This document shows positions 9,366-20,081 of a DNA stretch of 64,000 bases, piece after piece. The translations under genes were made by a program, and so were the position numbers. Where the stretch lies: positions 242,588 to 306,587 of the forward strand of contig NZ_RZIJ01000005.1 of NCBI RefSeq assembly GCF_003989665.1. Reading direction: 5' to 3'. The DNA is from Azospirillum doebereinerae. GTDB lineage: Bacteria > Pseudomonadota > Alphaproteobacteria > Azospirillales > Azospirillaceae. Every line of letters begins with the position of its first letter. Positions within the stretch are counted from its first letter, which is position 1. Below the pieces are notes generated by a model. That model was not told where the DNA came from. It did no database searches and saw nothing but the letters and a program-made list of their open reading frames with translations.

Positions 9366-12300
9366 TTACCCGCCCGCAGGCGTCCCGCCGCCCGTTCCTG
9401 CCGAAACGCCGGCCGCGTCGAGAAGTTCCGCCGGCAGCTCCATGACGAAGGGACCGTCGGTCCACAGCAGCACGCAGCGCACCTCCCTGCCGGGGTAGAC
9501 GGCGGTCAGCGCCGCCCGGTAGGCGGCCATCTGGCGCCGGTAAACCGATGGAACATCGTCCAAAATCCGGGGCGGCGGCCGGTTCGTCTTGTAGTCGACG
9601 ATCCACACCGTGTCCCCCACCACGGTCAGCCGGTCGATGCGCCCGGACAGCGCGCGGCCGCCGACGACGCCGACCAGCGGCACCTCCGCCCGCGATCCCG
9701 CGCCGAACAGATGCGCGAACTCCGCATGGCTCAACACCGCCAAGGTCTCGGTCGCGATGGCGTCCTGCTGGGCCTCGTCGAGCTTGTGCGCCGGGCGAGC
9801 GAGGAAGCGGCGGCAGGCGGCCTCCCGCGCCGCCGGATCCAGCTCGGGCAGGGTCTGCAACAGCCGATGGACCAGCAGCCCGCGCTTGAAGCGCTGCCCG
9901 TCGTCCTCGCCCAGCGGTGAACGGACCGCCGGCTCCTCCCCATCCGGGCGCGATGGCGTGAGCGGGCGCGAGGGCTCCGGCTCGACCGGGGCCGGCGCGG
10001 TCAGCCAAGGCGGCGCGCCGTGGTCGGCCGCCAGATCCTCCTCCGCAACGTGGCGGGGCGGGACGGCGGTCTGCGGGCTGGTCAGGCGCCAGCCGGATCC
10101 GGCCCAGCCCTCCGGCCCGTGGTGGGTGAAGTCGAACTCCTGGGGAACACCGTTCTCGCGCAGGGCCTCCTCGACCAAGCGGTACCAGCAGCCCTCGGCC
10201 GGCTCGCGCTTGCCCTGGTAGCCGCAGACGTAGAGCCGGTCCTCGGCGCGGGTCAGGGCGACGTAAAGCAGCCGGCGGTACTCCTGGTCGCGCCGCCGGT
10301 TGGCCCGCTCGCGCGCCTGGGCGCTCAGCGTGTCCTCCTGGGCGCGGCGGGCGGCGAAGAGCGGCACGGGGCAGTCGTCGTCGGGCCACAGGATCGGCGG
10401 GCTCTGGGTCGGGCTGCCCAGCGTGTCGGGCAGGAAGACGATGGGCGCCTGCAACCCCTTGGAGCCGTGCACCGTCATGATCCGCACGGTGCCGCCGCCC
10501 TGTTCCAGCTCGCGCTTGATCTCCGCCTCGCTGGCCGCCAGCCAGGCGAGGAAGTTCTGGAGCGAGGGCGGCTCGGTCTTCTCGAAGGCCAGGCAGACCG
10601 CCAGGAACTCGTCGAGCGGATCCTGCGCGTCGGGGCCGAGCCGCTTCAGGATGGCGCGGCGGCCCGACCGGGTGTCGGCGGGGCAGGGACGGTTGAGCAG
10701 CCCGGCGAACAGCTCGTAGGGGGCGGAGAAGTCGGTGCGGGCCAGCAGGTCGCCCAGATAGCGCCGCGCCGGGCGGACCGACGGCTCCGTCTCCGCCTGC
10801 GCGACCAGCGAGCGCCACAGCGTGCCGCGCCGCTTGTGGGCCAGCTTGAACAGCTCCTCCTCGGTCAGGCCGATCAGCGGCCCCTTCAGCACGGTGGCCA
10901 GCGTCAGGTCGTCGTCGGGCAGCAGCAGGAAATCGGCCAGCGCCATCAGGTCCATGACCGAGAGCTGCTCGGTCAGCACCATGCGGTCGACGCCGGCCAC
11001 CGGCACGCCGCGGTCCTTCAGCGCGCGCACCAACTCGGTGACGAAGGCGGTGCGGCGGCGGACCAGCACCATCACGTCGCCGGGGCGCACCGGGCGGCCC
11101 TTGGCCTCCAGCGTCTCGCCCCGCTCCAGCCAGCCGCCGACCGTGCCGGCGATGACGGCGGCGAGCCGGGCCGACGGCGAGTCGGCGGCCTCGCGCGCCA
11201 CCGGCGGCGCCCAGGCGGGGGTCTCCATCGCCTCGGCCGGCTTGACCGGCGGCCACAGCTCGACCAGCCCGGCGTGGCCGCGCCGGAAGGCGCGGTGGCG
11301 GATGCGGTCCGACGCGACGCCGTCGCGGGCGGCCTCGCTGGCGAAGACGGCGTCTACCGCCTCCAGCACGGCGGCGGTCGAGCGGAAGGAGATGTCGAGG
11401 TCCACCGCCGCCCAGACCCGCTCCGCCGCCTCGGCGCGCTCCTGGAAGTGGCGGCGCATCTTGGCGAACTCGGCGGGGTCGGCGCGCTGGAAGCTGAAGA
11501 TCGACTGCTTCTCGTCGCCCACGGCGAAGACGGTGCGGGTCGTGCCGTCTCCGGCGCTGGCGGTCAGTTCGCTGAAGAACTCCCCGGCGATGGCGGCGAC
11601 GATCGCCCACTGGTCGGGGTTGGTGTCCTGCGCCTCGTCGATCAGGATGTGGTCGAGGCCGCCGTCGAGCTTGAACAGCACCCAGGGCACCGCCGGCACG
11701 CCGTTCTTGCCGCGCAGCAGCGCCATGGCGCTCAGGATCAGATCGTCGTAGTCGAGCAGCGCGCGCGCCGCCTTGCGGGCGCGGTAGGTCTCCAGCATCG
11801 CCTGCGCCAACGTCAGCAGGGCGGCGGTGGAGGCGGCGACCCCGGCGGCCTTCACGCGGGCGGCGATCTCGACCAGCCGTTCGGCCTCGCGTTGCAGGCC
11901 GAGCAGGGCGGCGGGGTAGGCGGTGGCCGGTTTCTTGGTGATCAGCGTCTTGCGCGGCGTGCCCTCGGCGGTCAGGTAGAGCCGCTGGTAAGCCTGGAAC
12001 GCCTTGACCCGGCTGTCGGCGGCGTCGAGCCAGTTCTGGATGCCGATGCCGCGCTCCTGGTCGGCGGCGCTGCCGCCCGACAGCGCCCGGCAGGCTTCGC
12101 GCAGGGTCGGCGCGTCGAGGAAATCGTCGTGGCAGGCGTCGGTGAGGATCGACGCCTCGGTCGTGCCGGGGGCGACGTCGAGGCGGCGGTGGACCATCGC
12201 CACGACGCCATCCAAGCCGTGGAACTCCTCGAACAGGCGCTGGACGCGGCCGCGCTCGGACGCCAGCTCGGCCAGCAGGTCGGCGAACTCCTCGGCGTTC

Positions 12301-12878
12301 AGGTCGGCGGTCAGCCGGTTCATGGCGCGGCCGAGCCGGCTGTCCGGGGCCATGCGGCCGGCGTGCAGCACCTGATCGCGCGATTCGGTCAGCAGGGCGG
12401 CGGCGGTGCGCTCGTCCATCACCTCGAAATGCGGGGCGAGTTGGGCCTCCAGCGGGAAGCGGCGCAGCAGCGACTGGCAGAAGGCGTGGATCGTCTGGAT
12501 CTTCATGCCGCCGGGGCAATCCACCACCTGCGCGAACAGGCGCCGCGCGTTGGTGCGGGTCTCCGGCGAGGGGCGCTCGCCGCAGAGGTCGGCGAGGCGG
12601 TCCTCCAGCTCGGCATCGGGCAGGGTGGCCCAGAGGCCCAGCGTGTTGTTGACGCGGATCGCCATCTCCGCCGCCGCCGCCTTGGTGAAGGTCAGGCAGA
12701 GGATGCGGGCGGGCGGGGTGCCGGCCAGCATCTGGCGCAGCACGCGGTCGGTCAGGACCTTGGTCTTCCCCGATCCGGCCGACGCCCCCACCCAGACCGA
12801 GGCGGCGGGGTCCGACGCCCGGCGTTGGGCGACGTTGGGATCGAGGCCGCGCACGGGGTTTTCGATGCTCAGGCTCAT
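9366..12878 (-). CDS. addA: AddA helicase-nuclease subunit (double-strand break repair)
   Basis: A 1170-residue UvrD/Rep-type helicase with C-terminal nuclease. The Walker A motif [20 protein letters not shown] lies near residue 30, the Q-like and motif Ia segments follow ([14 protein letters not shown]), motif II is visible as [15 protein letters not shown], and helicase motifs continue through [15 protein letters not shown]. The C-terminus carries the RecB-like PD-(D/E)XK nuclease ([22 protein letters not shown]). With AddB it resects broken DNA ends for RecA loading. The start ATG overlaps the addB stop (ATGA), so the two subunits are translationally coupled. Full length for the family. 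Confidence 0.96.
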   Translation of the reverse strand: MSLSIENPVRGLDPNVAQRRASDPAASVWVGASAGSGKTKVLTDRVLRQMLAGTPPARILCLTFTKAAAAEMAIRVNNTLGLWATLPDAELEDRLADLCGERPSPETRTNARRLFAQVVDCPGGMKIQTIHAFCQSLLRRFPLEAQLAPHFEVMDERTAAALLTESRDQVLHAGRMAPDSRLGRAMNRLTADLNAEEFADLLAELASERGRVQRLFEEFHGLDGVVAMVHRRLDVAPGTTEASILTDACHDDFLDAPTLREACRALSGGSAADQERGIGIQNWLDAADSRVKAFQAYQRLYLTAEGTPRKTLITKKPATAYPAALLGLQREAERLVEIAARVKAAGVAASTAALLTLAQAMLETYRARKAARALLDYDDLILSAMALLRGKNGVPAVPWVLFKLDGGLDHILIDEAQDTNPDQWAIVAAIAGEFFSELTASAGDGTTRTVFAVGDEKQSIFSFQRADPAEFAKMRRHFQERAEAAERVWAAVDLDISFRSTAAVLEAVDAVFASEAARDGVASDRIRHRAFRRGHAGLVELWPPVKPAEAMETPAWAPPVAREAADSPSARLAAVIAGTVGGWLERGETLEAKGRPVRPGDVMVLVRRRTAFVTELVRALKDRGVPVAGVDRMVLTEQLSVMDLMALADFLLLPDDDLTLATVLKGPLIGLTEEELFKLAHKRRGTLWRSLVAQAETEPSVRPARRYLGDLLARTDFSAPYELFAGLLNRPCPADTRSGRRAILKRLGPDAQDPLDEFLAVCLAFEKTEPPSLQNFLAWLAASEAEIKRELEQGGGTVRIMTVHGSKGLQAPIVFLPDTLGSPTQSPPILWPDDDCPVPLFAARRAQEDTLSAQARERANRRRDQEYRRLLYVALTRAEDRLYVCGYQGKREPAEGCWYRLVEEALRENGVPQEFDFTHHGPEGWAGSGWRLTSPQTAVPPRHVAEEDLAADHGAPPWLTAPAPVEPEPSRPLTPSRPDGEEPAVRSPLGEDDGQRFKRGLLVHRLLQTLPELDPAAREAACRRFLARPAHKLDEAQQDAIATETLAVLSHAEFAHLFGAGSRAEVPLVGVVGGRALSGRIDRLTVVGDTVWIVDYKTNRPPPRILDDVPSVYRRQMAAYRAALTAVYPGREVRCVLLWTDGPFVMELPAELLDAAGVSAGTGGGTPAGG

Positions 12879-15847
12879 GATTCGCCCTCTCCGCCGCCGG
12901 CCGACCATTCCTGGATGCGGGCCAGATGGGCATAATCGGTGTAGCGGGGCGCCATCGCCGGGCGCGGGCAGGACCGGTAGGGGGTGGCCGGGTCGTCGAA
13001 CTGGCGGATCAGCGCCTCCAGCCCGGCACGCGCCTCGGCGGCGAGGGTGGCGGGGTCGCCCTTGACCGGCTTCTCCTCGCCGGCCGGGTCGCCGCCGGCC
13101 AGACGCCAGAAGGCGAGTTCGGCGACGGCCCCCTGGTCGATGCCGTTGAAGCCGCCGGCCTCGGCGATGGCGGCCTCCAAGGGCAATTGGGGGGCGAAGC
13201 CCAGTTCGATCTCGCGGGTCGAGGGCGGGGTGCCGGTCTTGTAGTCGATCACCACCAGCCCCTCCGGCCCCTTGTCGATGCGGTCGGCCTTGGCAGTCAG
13301 GGTGAAGGGGCCGCCGGGACCGTAGAGCGTCAGCGTGCCGGTCACCTCGGTCGCCAGCGGGCGCAGGCGGGGGCGGCGCCCGCGCTCCAGCGTGACGAAC
13401 CATTCGGCGACCCGCTCGAAGCGCGGCCACCAGAAGGCCCAGACGTCGGGGTGCGTGCGCAGCAGCGGGCCGAAGGCGGCGCGGCCGAGCTCCAGCAGGC
13501 GGGGCAGGGCGTCGGGCGGTAGGGCGTCGGGGAATTCCCGGACGAAGGCGTCGAGCGTCGCGTGGATGATCTGGCCACGGTCCGAGGCGCCCGGATCGGC
13601 GGCGATGGGATCGAGCTTGCCCAGGCCCAGCACGTAGCGGGCGTAGATCGCGTAGGGATCGCGCATCCAGGTCTCGACCGCCGTCACCGACAGCTTGCGC
13701 GGCCGGGCGGCCAGCGGCGGGCGCGGCTCGGGCGCCAGCACCGGGCGCACCTGGTCGGGCTCGTCCAAGCGTTGCGCCCAGGCGAGCCAGCAGGCGCCGC
13801 GCTCCTCGATGCGGCCGTCGAGGTTGAGGGCCTTCAGCACGGTCTCCAGCCGCAGCAGCCAGCGTGACGGCACGGTCGGCGTGCCCTCCACGCGGGCGGC
13901 CCGGGTCAGCACCACCTCGGGCGCGCCGCAGGCGTGGGCGAAGTCGTGGGCCGACATGCCGACCAGCCGTTCCGGGCTGGGCAGGCCGAAGTCGCGGCGC
14001 ATCGGCCGCGACATCCACGGGTCGGCCGAGGGGTTGGGCGGCCATGTGCCTTCGTTCAGGCCGCCCAGGATGGTCAGGTCGAGGTGCTGGAGCCGCGCCT
14101 CCATCGGACCCAGGATGAACAGGCGCGGGTGCAAACCAAAGCGCGGGCGCACCGCCCGCGCGCTCATCAGCGCGTCGAGCAGGGCGGGGTATTCGGTCGC
14201 CGGGATGCTGGGGAAGTCCTCGGCGGCGTCGAGCAGGTCGTGGACGAAGCGCGCGGCCTCCTCGCCGTCGTCCTGGCGCCACAGGCGCTTGGGTCCTTCG
14301 GTGTCGTGGTCGGCGGCCAGCGACTCGGCGAAGTCGATGTGGGCGCGCAGCAGCTCGGCCAGCGGCGCCTCCCCCTCCATCACCCGCAGGAAGGGCGCGG
14401 CGCGGCGCGACAAATCGTCGAGCCAGTCGCGCAGGATCGCCTGCTGGTCCTCGTGGTCGAAGCGCTTGGCCGAATTCAGCGCGCTCATCACGCCGGCGAA
14501 GCCTTCCGCCGGGCGGGGGCCGCGCAGGACGACGCGCTCCAGCGCGCGGGCGGCGGCGCGGAAATCCGCCGAGTCGCGCCCGCCCGCCGCCATCGGGTGC
14601 TTGGCCAGCGCCAGCAGCGCCAGCGGGTGGACGCGGGTCGCCGCCAGCTCCGCCGTCATCCGCAGATAGGTGCCGACGGCGGTGTGGGCGAGCGGCTGGC
14701 CGCCGGAATCGTTGACCAGGATGCCCCAGCGGGCCAGCGCCATGGCGACCCGGCGGCCGAGGTTGCGGTCGGGCGTGATCAGCGCCGCCGTGCGGGTGGG
14801 GGTTTCCAGCGCGTGGCGCATCAGCAGGGCGATGGCCTGCGCCTCCTCCTCCGAGGTCGCGGCGTCGATGCGGGTCAGGCCGTCGAGCGCGGTTGCGTCA
14901 AGTCCCTCCAGCCCGCGCCAGCCCTCGGTGGTGGCGGCCGGGCGCAGGGACTCGGCGATCAGCCGGGCGCGGGCGCCGCGCGGCTCCGGAACCTCGGCCC
15001 AGGGGGCGACCTCGGCGCGGGTGACCGCCAGCGCGCGGATGAGTTGGGAGAGGCCGTATTGGGGGTGGGCCTCGTCGACCTCGATGTGGTCCCAGAGGAC
15101 GTCGTCGGCGTCCTGGTCGAGGCCGGGCAGCACCACCGCGCCGTTCGGCAGCCGGGCGATGACGCCCAACAGGTCGGTCGCCGCCGCGATGGAGCCGGTG
15201 GAGCCGGCGGCGATCACCAGCCCCTTGGGTGGCACCGCGCGCCACAGCGCCGCCTGGGTCTCCAGCGCGAGGTTGCGGCGGTGGGCCGGGTCGGTCTCGG
15301 TGGTGGAGGTGAGGATGGCGGGCCAGACCTCGGTGACGATGGTCAGGAACTTCAGCGTGGTCTGCCAATGCTCGGCGTAGTCGGCGGGGACCAGCGAATC
15401 CAGCCGGTCGAAGGCGATGCGCTCGGTCCACACCGCGTCGATCAGACGGCCGAGGTCGGCGCCCAGCCGCACCGCCTGCGCGGTGGTGGCGGCCATGCCG
15501 TCCGCGTGCAGGATCAGCCGGGCCAGCGTCATCTGCCGGTTCAGCGCGGAGATCGCGCCCGGCAGGTCGAGCGGCACCTCGGGCAGCTCGTCCTCGGTCA
15601 GGCTGAGGTCGCCGGCGTCCAGCTCGCCCAGCGGGCTGAAGCGCGGCAGCAGCATCGGCTGGCCGCCGGACCGCCGCAGGAACGCCTGTTGCAGCGAGCG
15701 GCAGGCGCGGCGGGTCGGCAGCAGGACGGTGACCTCGGCGAGCGCCAGGGGATCCTCCCCCACCCGCGCCACGATGCCCGCCGCCAGCGTGTCCACGAAG
15801 GGCGCGCCGGAGGGGATGCTGTAGACCTTGGGCGGGGGGAGGGTCAT
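12875..15847 (-). CDS. addB: AddB nuclease subunit (double-strand break repair)
   Basis: A 990-residue partner of AddA. The N-terminal region is a degenerate helicase-like fold ([19 protein letters not shown]), and the C-terminus has the second RecB-like nuclease ([21 protein letters not shown] followed by [13 protein letters not shown]). I see only one cysteine in the last 30 residues (YRSCPRP), so the four-cysteine iron-sulphur cluster of Bacillus AddB does not appear to be present in that form. The start at 15847 fits the [14 protein letters not shown] segment; 18 more codons are open upstream. Its stop overlaps addA. A repeat separates it from murU. Confidence 0.95.
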   Translation of the reverse strand: MTLPPPKVYSIPSGAPFVDTLAAGIVARVGEDPLALAEVTVLLPTRRACRSLQQAFLRRSGGQPMLLPRFSPLGELDAGDLSLTEDELPEVPLDLPGAISALNRQMTLARLILHADGMAATTAQAVRLGADLGRLIDAVWTERIAFDRLDSLVPADYAEHWQTTLKFLTIVTEVWPAILTSTTETDPAHRRNLALETQAALWRAVPPKGLVIAAGSTGSIAAATDLLGVIARLPNGAVVLPGLDQDADDVLWDHIEVDEAHPQYGLSQLIRALAVTRAEVAPWAEVPEPRGARARLIAESLRPAATTEGWRGLEGLDATALDGLTRIDAATSEEEAQAIALLMRHALETPTRTAALITPDRNLGRRVAMALARWGILVNDSGGQPLAHTAVGTYLRMTAELAATRVHPLALLALAKHPMAAGGRDSADFRAAARALERVVLRGPRPAEGFAGVMSALNSAKRFDHEDQQAILRDWLDDLSRRAAPFLRVMEGEAPLAELLRAHIDFAESLAADHDTEGPKRLWRQDDGEEAARFVHDLLDAAEDFPSIPATEYPALLDALMSARAVRPRFGLHPRLFILGPMEARLQHLDLTILGGLNEGTWPPNPSADPWMSRPMRRDFGLPSPERLVGMSAHDFAHACGAPEVVLTRAARVEGTPTVPSRWLLRLETVLKALNLDGRIEERGACWLAWAQRLDEPDQVRPVLAPEPRPPLAARPRKLSVTAVETWMRDPYAIYARYVLGLGKLDPIAADPGASDRGQIIHATLDAFVREFPDALPPDALPRLLELGRAAFGPLLRTHPDVWAFWWPRFERVAEWFVTLERGRRPRLRPLATEVTGTLTLYGPGGPFTLTAKADRIDKGPEGLVVIDYKTGTPPSTREIELGFAPQLPLEAAIAEAGGFNGIDQGAVAELAFWRLAGGDPAGEEKPVKGDPATLAAEARAGLEALIRQFDDPATPYRSCPRPAMAPRYTDYAHLARIQEWSAGGGEGES

Positions 15848-15888
15848 TCGGGGGTCCGGGGGTGAGCGTGTGGTGGTGTGAAGTGTCG

Positions 15889-15998
15889 GCCCCCTCCCCA
15901 TCCCTCCCCCGCTTCGCGGGAGAGGGGGCAGAAGGCTTGTCGGTGTTCGTCGGCAGTCCCCTCTCCCGCCAAAGGCGGGGGAGGGTTAGGGAGGGGGC
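15889..15998. repeat. Composite palindromic element, copy B (core inverted)
   Basis: About 110 bases between murU and addB (both minus strand). It has the same outer arms and inner hairpins as copy A, but the core lies in the opposite orientation: read on the minus strand it is GGGGACTGCCGACG then AACACCGACAAGC. It lies within a co-directional operon, so it cannot act as a strong terminator unless addBA has its own promoter. Confidence 0.85.
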
Positions 15999-16014
15999 AA
16001 AGCGCGCTTCAGCC

Positions 16015-16761
16015 TCAATGCGCGACCGCCCGCACGCCGCCGATGGCGAGCAGATCCTCGGCCTCCCTCAGCCCGTCCGGCGTGCCGATGTGGAACCACA
16101 GCCCGTCATGGGCGAGGCCGAACAGGCGTCCGGCCTCCTGCGCGCGGTCCCAGATCAGGTTGGTGGAGAAGGCGCCGTCCGGCGTCGCGTCCGCGAACAA
16201 CTCCGGCTTGACGATCTGCACCCCGGCGAAGACGAAGGGGGCCAACTCCCGCTCGGCCCGGCGGGTCAGCCCGCCCAGCGGGTCCATGTGGTAGTCGCCG
16301 CGCCCCTCGTAGCCGACCGATTTGGTCGTCGCCATCAGCAGGAGCAGGGCGTCCATCGTCTCCGGGTCCCACTGCCGGGCCAGCCGGCGCAGGGCCGGGA
16401 CCGGGCCGTCCAGCCACAGGATGTCGGCGTTCACGGTGTAGACCGGCGCCCCGCCCAGCAGCGGCAGCGCCTTTTTCACCCCGCCGCCAGTCTCCAGAAT
16501 CACGGACTCCGGCGAATGGACGATGACGGGCGCGGCGCGGCCGGCGAGATGCGCCTCGATCATGCCGCCCAGATAGTGGTTGTTCACCACCGCCGTCTCC
16601 ACCCCGGCCTCGGCCAGCCGGTCGAGCGCGTGGTCGAGCATCGGCTTGCCCAGCACCGGGATCAGGGGCTTGGGGCGGTCGAGCGTCAGCGGGCGCATGC
16701 GCAGGCCGAGCCCGGCGGCGAGCACCATCGCGGTGCGGGGAATGCGGACGGGTGGGAGCAT
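16015..16761 (-). CDS. murU: N-acetylmuramate-1-phosphate uridylyltransferase, MurU-like
   Basis: A 248-residue sugar nucleotidyltransferase. The N-terminal signature is AMVLAAGLGLRMRPLTLDRPKPLIPV, followed by the metal/substrate segments NNHYLGGMIEAHL and VNADILWLDG. Nucleotidyltransferases of this size could use several sugars, but the gene starts one base after the stop of an AmgK-like kinase. The AmgK-MurU pair is the known peptidoglycan recycling shortcut that makes UDP-MurNAc from MurNAc, bypassing MurA and giving intrinsic fosfomycin tolerance. The assignment therefore rests on family plus gene neighbour. Cytoplasmic. Confidence 0.82.
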   Translation of the reverse strand: MLPPVRIPRTAMVLAAGLGLRMRPLTLDRPKPLIPVLGKPMLDHALDRLAEAGVETAVVNNHYLGGMIEAHLAGRAAPVIVHSPESVILETGGGVKKALPLLGGAPVYTVNADILWLDGPVPALRRLARQWDPETMDALLLLMATTKSVGYEGRGDYHMDPLGGLTRRAERELAPFVFAGVQIVKPELFADATPDGAFSTNLIWDRAQEAGRLFGLAHDGLWFHIGTPDGLREAEDLLAIGGVRAVAH

Positions 16762-16762
16762 G

Positions 16763-17776
16763 TCAGGCCGTCTCCGGAACGACGAAGCCGGCGCGTTTTT
16801 CCGGCGGCAGATGCCGGGCGAACCAAGCGGCGACCGGGGCAAGCTCCGGCTTGGCCAGTTGGGCCTCCAGCAGGCGCCAGACGCGCGGCAGGTGGACAAG
16901 GTAGCCGCGCCGGCCCCGCAGGGCCAAGCGCACGAAGATGGCGACGATCCGCGTGTGGCGCACCGCCCCCAGCACGGCCATCGAGCGGCGGAAGGCGGCG
17001 GCGTCGCGGTCGGGAAAGGCGGCGAGCCAGCGGGCGGTCATCGCCTCGGCCAGTTCGGGCGCCACGTCGCGGCGGGCGTCCTCCAGCAGCGAGACCAGAT
17101 CGTAGGCCACCGGCCCCGTCCCGGCGCCCTGGAAGTCGATCAGCCCGGCCGCGCGCACGCCGTCGCGCGGCAGCCGCATCAGGTTGTCCACATGGTAGTC
17201 GCGCAGCAGCAGCGAGGACGGCCCGGCGCAGGCCGGCTCCACCACCGCGCGCCACGCCGTTTCGAACTCGCAACGATCCTGTTCAGAGAAAGGCATGCCA
17301 AGCGCGGCCGGTCCGTAGACCTCGGGGAACAGCATGACCTGCTCGACGAACAGCGCGGCGTCATAGACCGGCAGGCCCAAGGCTGCCGCCTTGTCCGCCG
17401 GCCAGGACCGGTGCAGCGTGATCAGCGCGTCGGTCGCCAGCGTGTAGAGCGGCGCCGGATCCGCATCCTCGGCCAGCAGGCGGGAAAACGTTTCGCTTCC
17501 GAAATCTTCCTGAATGGCAAGCCCGCGCCCGGTGTCCGCCGCGTGGACCGCCGGCACCGACAGGCCGAGATTGGCAAGCGCCTCGCCAATGGCGATGAAG
17601 GGCAGCAGATCCTCGGCGGGGGCGGGGGTGTCGACCAGGATCAGGGTGGAGCCGTCCGCCCTGGTCAGCCGCTCGTAACGCCGGGCCGAGGCGTCGCCGG
17701 CCAACGGCGCGCGCGCGGCGTCGGCCAGCCCGTTCGCCGCCAGGAAATCTTGGATTTCGGCGTCGCGGCCGGTCAT
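16763..17776 (-). CDS. amgK: Anomeric MurNAc/GlcNAc kinase, AmgK-like
   Basis: A 337-residue aminoglycoside-phosphotransferase-fold kinase. The catalytic loop is LLLRDYHVDNLMRLP and the metal-binding aspartate is in GLIDFQGAGTGPVAYDLVSLL; the N-terminal GDASARRYERL motif is characteristic of the AmgK group. Homologues phosphorylate MurNAc and GlcNAc at the anomeric carbon during cell-wall recycling. The start overlaps the tsaE stop in GTGATGA; either the GTG at 17779 or the ATG at 17776 may be used. The next gene, murU, follows after a single base. Co-expression with tsaE, addB and addA is likely. Confidence 0.85.
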   Translation of the reverse strand: MTGRDAEIQDFLAANGLADAARAPLAGDASARRYERLTRADGSTLILVDTPAPAEDLLPFIAIGEALANLGLSVPAVHAADTGRGLAIQEDFGSETFSRLLAEDADPAPLYTLATDALITLHRSWPADKAAALGLPVYDAALFVEQVMLFPEVYGPAALGMPFSEQDRCEFETAWRAVVEPACAGPSSLLLRDYHVDNLMRLPRDGVRAAGLIDFQGAGTGPVAYDLVSLLEDARRDVAPELAEAMTARWLAAFPDRDAAAFRRSMAVLGAVRHTRIVAIFVRLALRGRRGYLVHLPRVWRLLEAQLAKPELAPVAAWFARHLPPEKRAGFVVPETA

Positions 17777-18255
17777 CACAGCGTCCAGTCGGCGGCGGCC
17801 ACGCGGGCCGCCATGGTGCCGTAACCGGTCAGGGTGGCGCGGCGGGAGTCCGGGCTGTCATGGGCGAGGTCCACCTCGACCCGGTCGGCGGGCAGCAGCG
17901 GCCCCAGCCGGTCGGGCCATTCCACCAGGGCCACGGCTTCCGCCCGCGCGTCGTCCCAGCCCAGCTCGATCACCTCGTCGGGAACGGACAGGCGGTAGAG
18001 GTCGAAATGCCACAGCGGCCCGAGGTCGGTGTCGTAGACCTGCACCAGCGTGAAGGTGGGGGAGGGCACCTCGGCGTCCGGGTGGGTCACGCTGCGGATG
18101 AGCGCCCGCGACAGGGCCGTCTTGCCGGCGCCGAGATCGCCGCGCAGGGCCACGAGGTCGCCCGGCCGCAGCCACGCGCCGAGCCGTTCGGCCAGCCGCC
18201 CGGTGGCGGCCTCGTCGGGCAGGCGCAGGGAGAGGGAAAAAGGGGTGTCCGGCAT
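17776..18255 (-). CDS. tsaE: tRNA threonylcarbamoyladenosine biosynthesis ATPase TsaE
   Basis: A 159-residue P-loop ATPase with Walker A RGDLGAGKTALSRALIRS and the family segment PSPTFTLVQVYD followed by HFDLYRL. TsaE works with TsaB and TsaD to install the t6A modification at position 37 of ANN-decoding tRNAs. Length is normal. It is the first gene of the minus-strand run tsaE-amgK-murU-addB-addA-trxA, a layout often conserved in alphaproteobacteria. No strong promoter could be read in the gap towards the upstream hypothetical gene. Confidence 0.93.
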   Translation of the reverse strand: MPDTPFSLSLRLPDEAATGRLAERLGAWLRPGDLVALRGDLGAGKTALSRALIRSVTHPDAEVPSPTFTLVQVYDTDLGPLWHFDLYRLSVPDEVIELGWDDARAEAVALVEWPDRLGPLLPADRVEVDLAHDSPDSRRATLTGYGTMAARVAAADWTL

Positions 18256-18370
18256 GGGCCGGATACTGATCGAACGCGCCCGCCGCCCGCAAGCCGGAAA
18301 GCGGAGACCTTTGCAGGCCGTCCGCCACCGTTGCTCCGGTGCCGCCCCGGTGCCGCTGGACGCGATGCCG

Positions 18371-18769
18371 TCAGATGCCCAGCTTGCGGCGGCCCGCGCC
18401 CGGCTTTCCGTCGGTGCCGGTCAGCGCGCCGACGAGGCGCGGGGCCTTGTTGAAGTTCATGGTGATCATCAGCGTCAGCCCGCCGTTGATCAGGTTCAGC
18501 GTCTTGTCCGACGCCACCGGCAGCGGAATCCGCCGGCCCATGCAATAGGCGACCATGGCGGCGGCGACCTCGGCCTCCGGCAGGGTCAGGTCGTGGACGC
18601 CGCCGTCGTCGTCGACGACCTTCAGCACCGTCTCGATCCCGTCCGCGTTGCGGTGGGTGATGCTCTCCACCGTGCCGACCGGCAGGGGTTCGCGCATGCG
18701 GCGGCGGCGGTCGAGCACCGCCTTGATGACCTCCTGATCGGTGAAGACCAGGCAACGCAGTTCCTTCAT
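18371..18769 (-). CDS. Conserved hypothetical protein
   Basis: A 132-residue protein of no function known to me. I prefer the ATG at 18769 (MKELRCLVFTDQEVI) because GGAGA sits 8 bases upstream; the GTG four codons earlier overlaps that site. The first half (VIKAVLDRRRRMREPLPVG then THRNADGIETVLKVVDDDGG) looks like a small alpha/beta domain and the central segment (EVAAAMVAYCMGRRIPLPV) an amphipathic helix. No membrane span or signal peptide. The composition and codon use match the neighbours. It is divergent from the ferredoxin reductase gene at 19030 across a gap carrying an inverted repeat. Confidence 0.65.
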   Translation of the reverse strand: MKELRCLVFTDQEVIKAVLDRRRRMREPLPVGTVESITHRNADGIETVLKVVDDDGGVHDLTLPEAEVAAAMVAYCMGRRIPLPVASDKTLNLINGGLTLMITMNFNKAPRLVGALTGTDGKPGAGRRKLGI

Positions 18770-18875
18770 GACGGTCTCCACCGCGATTGCGCCGCGACCG
18801 GGGCCGGAATCGCCCCCGCCGGTTGTCCCAGCCTAACGCATTGTTCGCGGCCCCGCCGCAACGCACAATCGACAA

Positions 18876-18898
18876 ATTTAAGCAAATTCGCCTTAAAT
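18876..18898. promoter_or_regulatory. Inverted repeat in divergent gap (possible operator)
   Basis: ATTTAAG and CTTAAAT are perfect 7-base inverted arms separated by 9 bases, in an A+T-rich patch within the 260-base gap between the divergent hypothetical gene and the ferredoxin reductase gene. The regulator is unknown. Confidence 0.4.
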
Positions 18899-19029
18899 GA
18901 TGCAATCAGGGCTTTCCTCAGGTCGCCCTTTCCCGCGACCTTTCCCCGCGTCGGGGTTGACCCGGCGGCGAAATGCGGACAATGGAAGACCGTTGTCCTC
19001 CCGCATCCGGTTTCAAGGAATTGGCTTCC

Positions 19030-20067
19030 ATGTCGCACACCGTCCAGTCGAGCGATGCCCATCGCACCGATGTCGTGATCGTCGGCGCCGGCCCCACCGG
19101 GCTGTTCGCCGTGTTCGAATGCGGGATGCTGAAAATGCGCTGTCACGTCGTCGACGCGCTGGACATGGTGGGCGGGCAGTGCACGGCGCTCTACCCGGAA
19201 AAGCCGATCTACGACATCCCGGCCCACCCCTCCATCGAGGCGGCCGACCTGATCGACAAGCTGGCCGAGCAGGCCGCCCCCTTCGCGCCGACCTACCACC
19301 TGAACCAGCAGGTCGAGAAGCTGACCCGCACCGACGAGGGGCGCTGGCTGGTCGAGACCAACATCGGCACCAAGATCGACGCCCAGGCGGTGATCGTCGC
19401 CGCCGGCGCCGGCGCCTTCGGCCCCAACCGCCCGCCGCTGGAGCGGCTCGACGAGTTCGAGGGCAGCGGGGTCTTCTACATGGTCCGCCGCCGCCAGGAT
19501 TTCGCCGGCAAGAAAGTGGTCATCGCCGGCGGCGGCGATTCCGCCGTGGACTGGGCGATCTCGCTGGCCGGTCTGGCCGAGAAGGTCTACGTCGTCCACC
19601 GCCGGCCGAAGTTCCGCGCCGCGCCCGAGAGCGTCGCCCGCCTGGACGCGCTGGTGCGCGAGGGCAGCGTGGAGATGGTGGTCCCTTACCAGCTCTCCGG
19701 CCTCGACGGCGCGGACGGCAAACTGTCGGCGGTGCGCGTCGCCACGCTGGACGGCGAGGAGAAGGCACTGCCGGCCGACGCCCTGCTGGCCTTCTTCGGG
19801 CTGTCGATGAATCTGGGGCCGATCGCCGATTGGGGGCTGGGGCTGGAGCGCAGCCACGTCGCCGTCTCGCTCCCCGGTTGCGGCACCAACGTGCCGGGCG
19901 TCTTCGCCATCGGCGACATCGCGACCTATCCGGGCAAGCTGAAGCTGATCCTCTGCGGCTTCGCCGAGGCGGCGCAGGCGGCCCACGCCATCCACCCGAT
20001 GGTCCATCCGGGCGAGGCGCTGCACTTCGAGTACTCGACCTCCAAGGGCGTGCCGGGCGCGGCGTGA
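19030..20067 (+). CDS. Ferredoxin/flavodoxin-NADP+ reductase, thioredoxin-reductase-like type
   Basis: A 345-residue FAD/NAD(P)-binding oxidoreductase. The FAD motif VVIVGAGPTGLFAVFECGM is at the N-terminus; the second nucleotide-binding motif is KVVIAGGGDSAVDWA; FAD contact GVFAIGDIATYPGKLKLI is near the C-terminus. It resembles thioredoxin reductase but lacks the redox CxxC between the two domains, which together with the VGGQCTALYPEKPIYDIPA segment is typical of TrxR-like ferredoxin-NADP reductases (YumC type). It would move electrons between NADPH and ferredoxin or flavodoxin. The ATG at 19030 follows AAGGAA. It stands alone; a second, unrelated ferredoxin reductase is encoded at 42802. 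Confidence 0.88.
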   Translation: MSHTVQSSDAHRTDVVIVGAGPTGLFAVFECGMLKMRCHVVDALDMVGGQCTALYPEKPIYDIPAHPSIEAADLIDKLAEQAAPFAPTYHLNQQVEKLTRTDEGRWLVETNIGTKIDAQAVIVAAGAGAFGPNRPPLERLDEFEGSGVFYMVRRRQDFAGKKVVIAGGGDSAVDWAISLAGLAEKVYVVHRRPKFRAAPESVARLDALVREGSVEMVVPYQLSGLDGADGKLSAVRVATLDGEEKALPADALLAFFGLSMNLGPIADWGLGLERSHVAVSLPGCGTNVPGVFAIGDIATYPGKLKLILCGFAEAAQAAHAIHPMVHPGEALHFEYSTSKGVPGAA

Positions 20068-20081
20068 GCGTGGCATCGCGA

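Noticed and set aside
10020..12935. A 971-codon frame on the plus strand opposite addA
   Set aside because: Shadow frame with Gln/Gly/Arg/His bias; AddA helicase motifs lie on the other strand.
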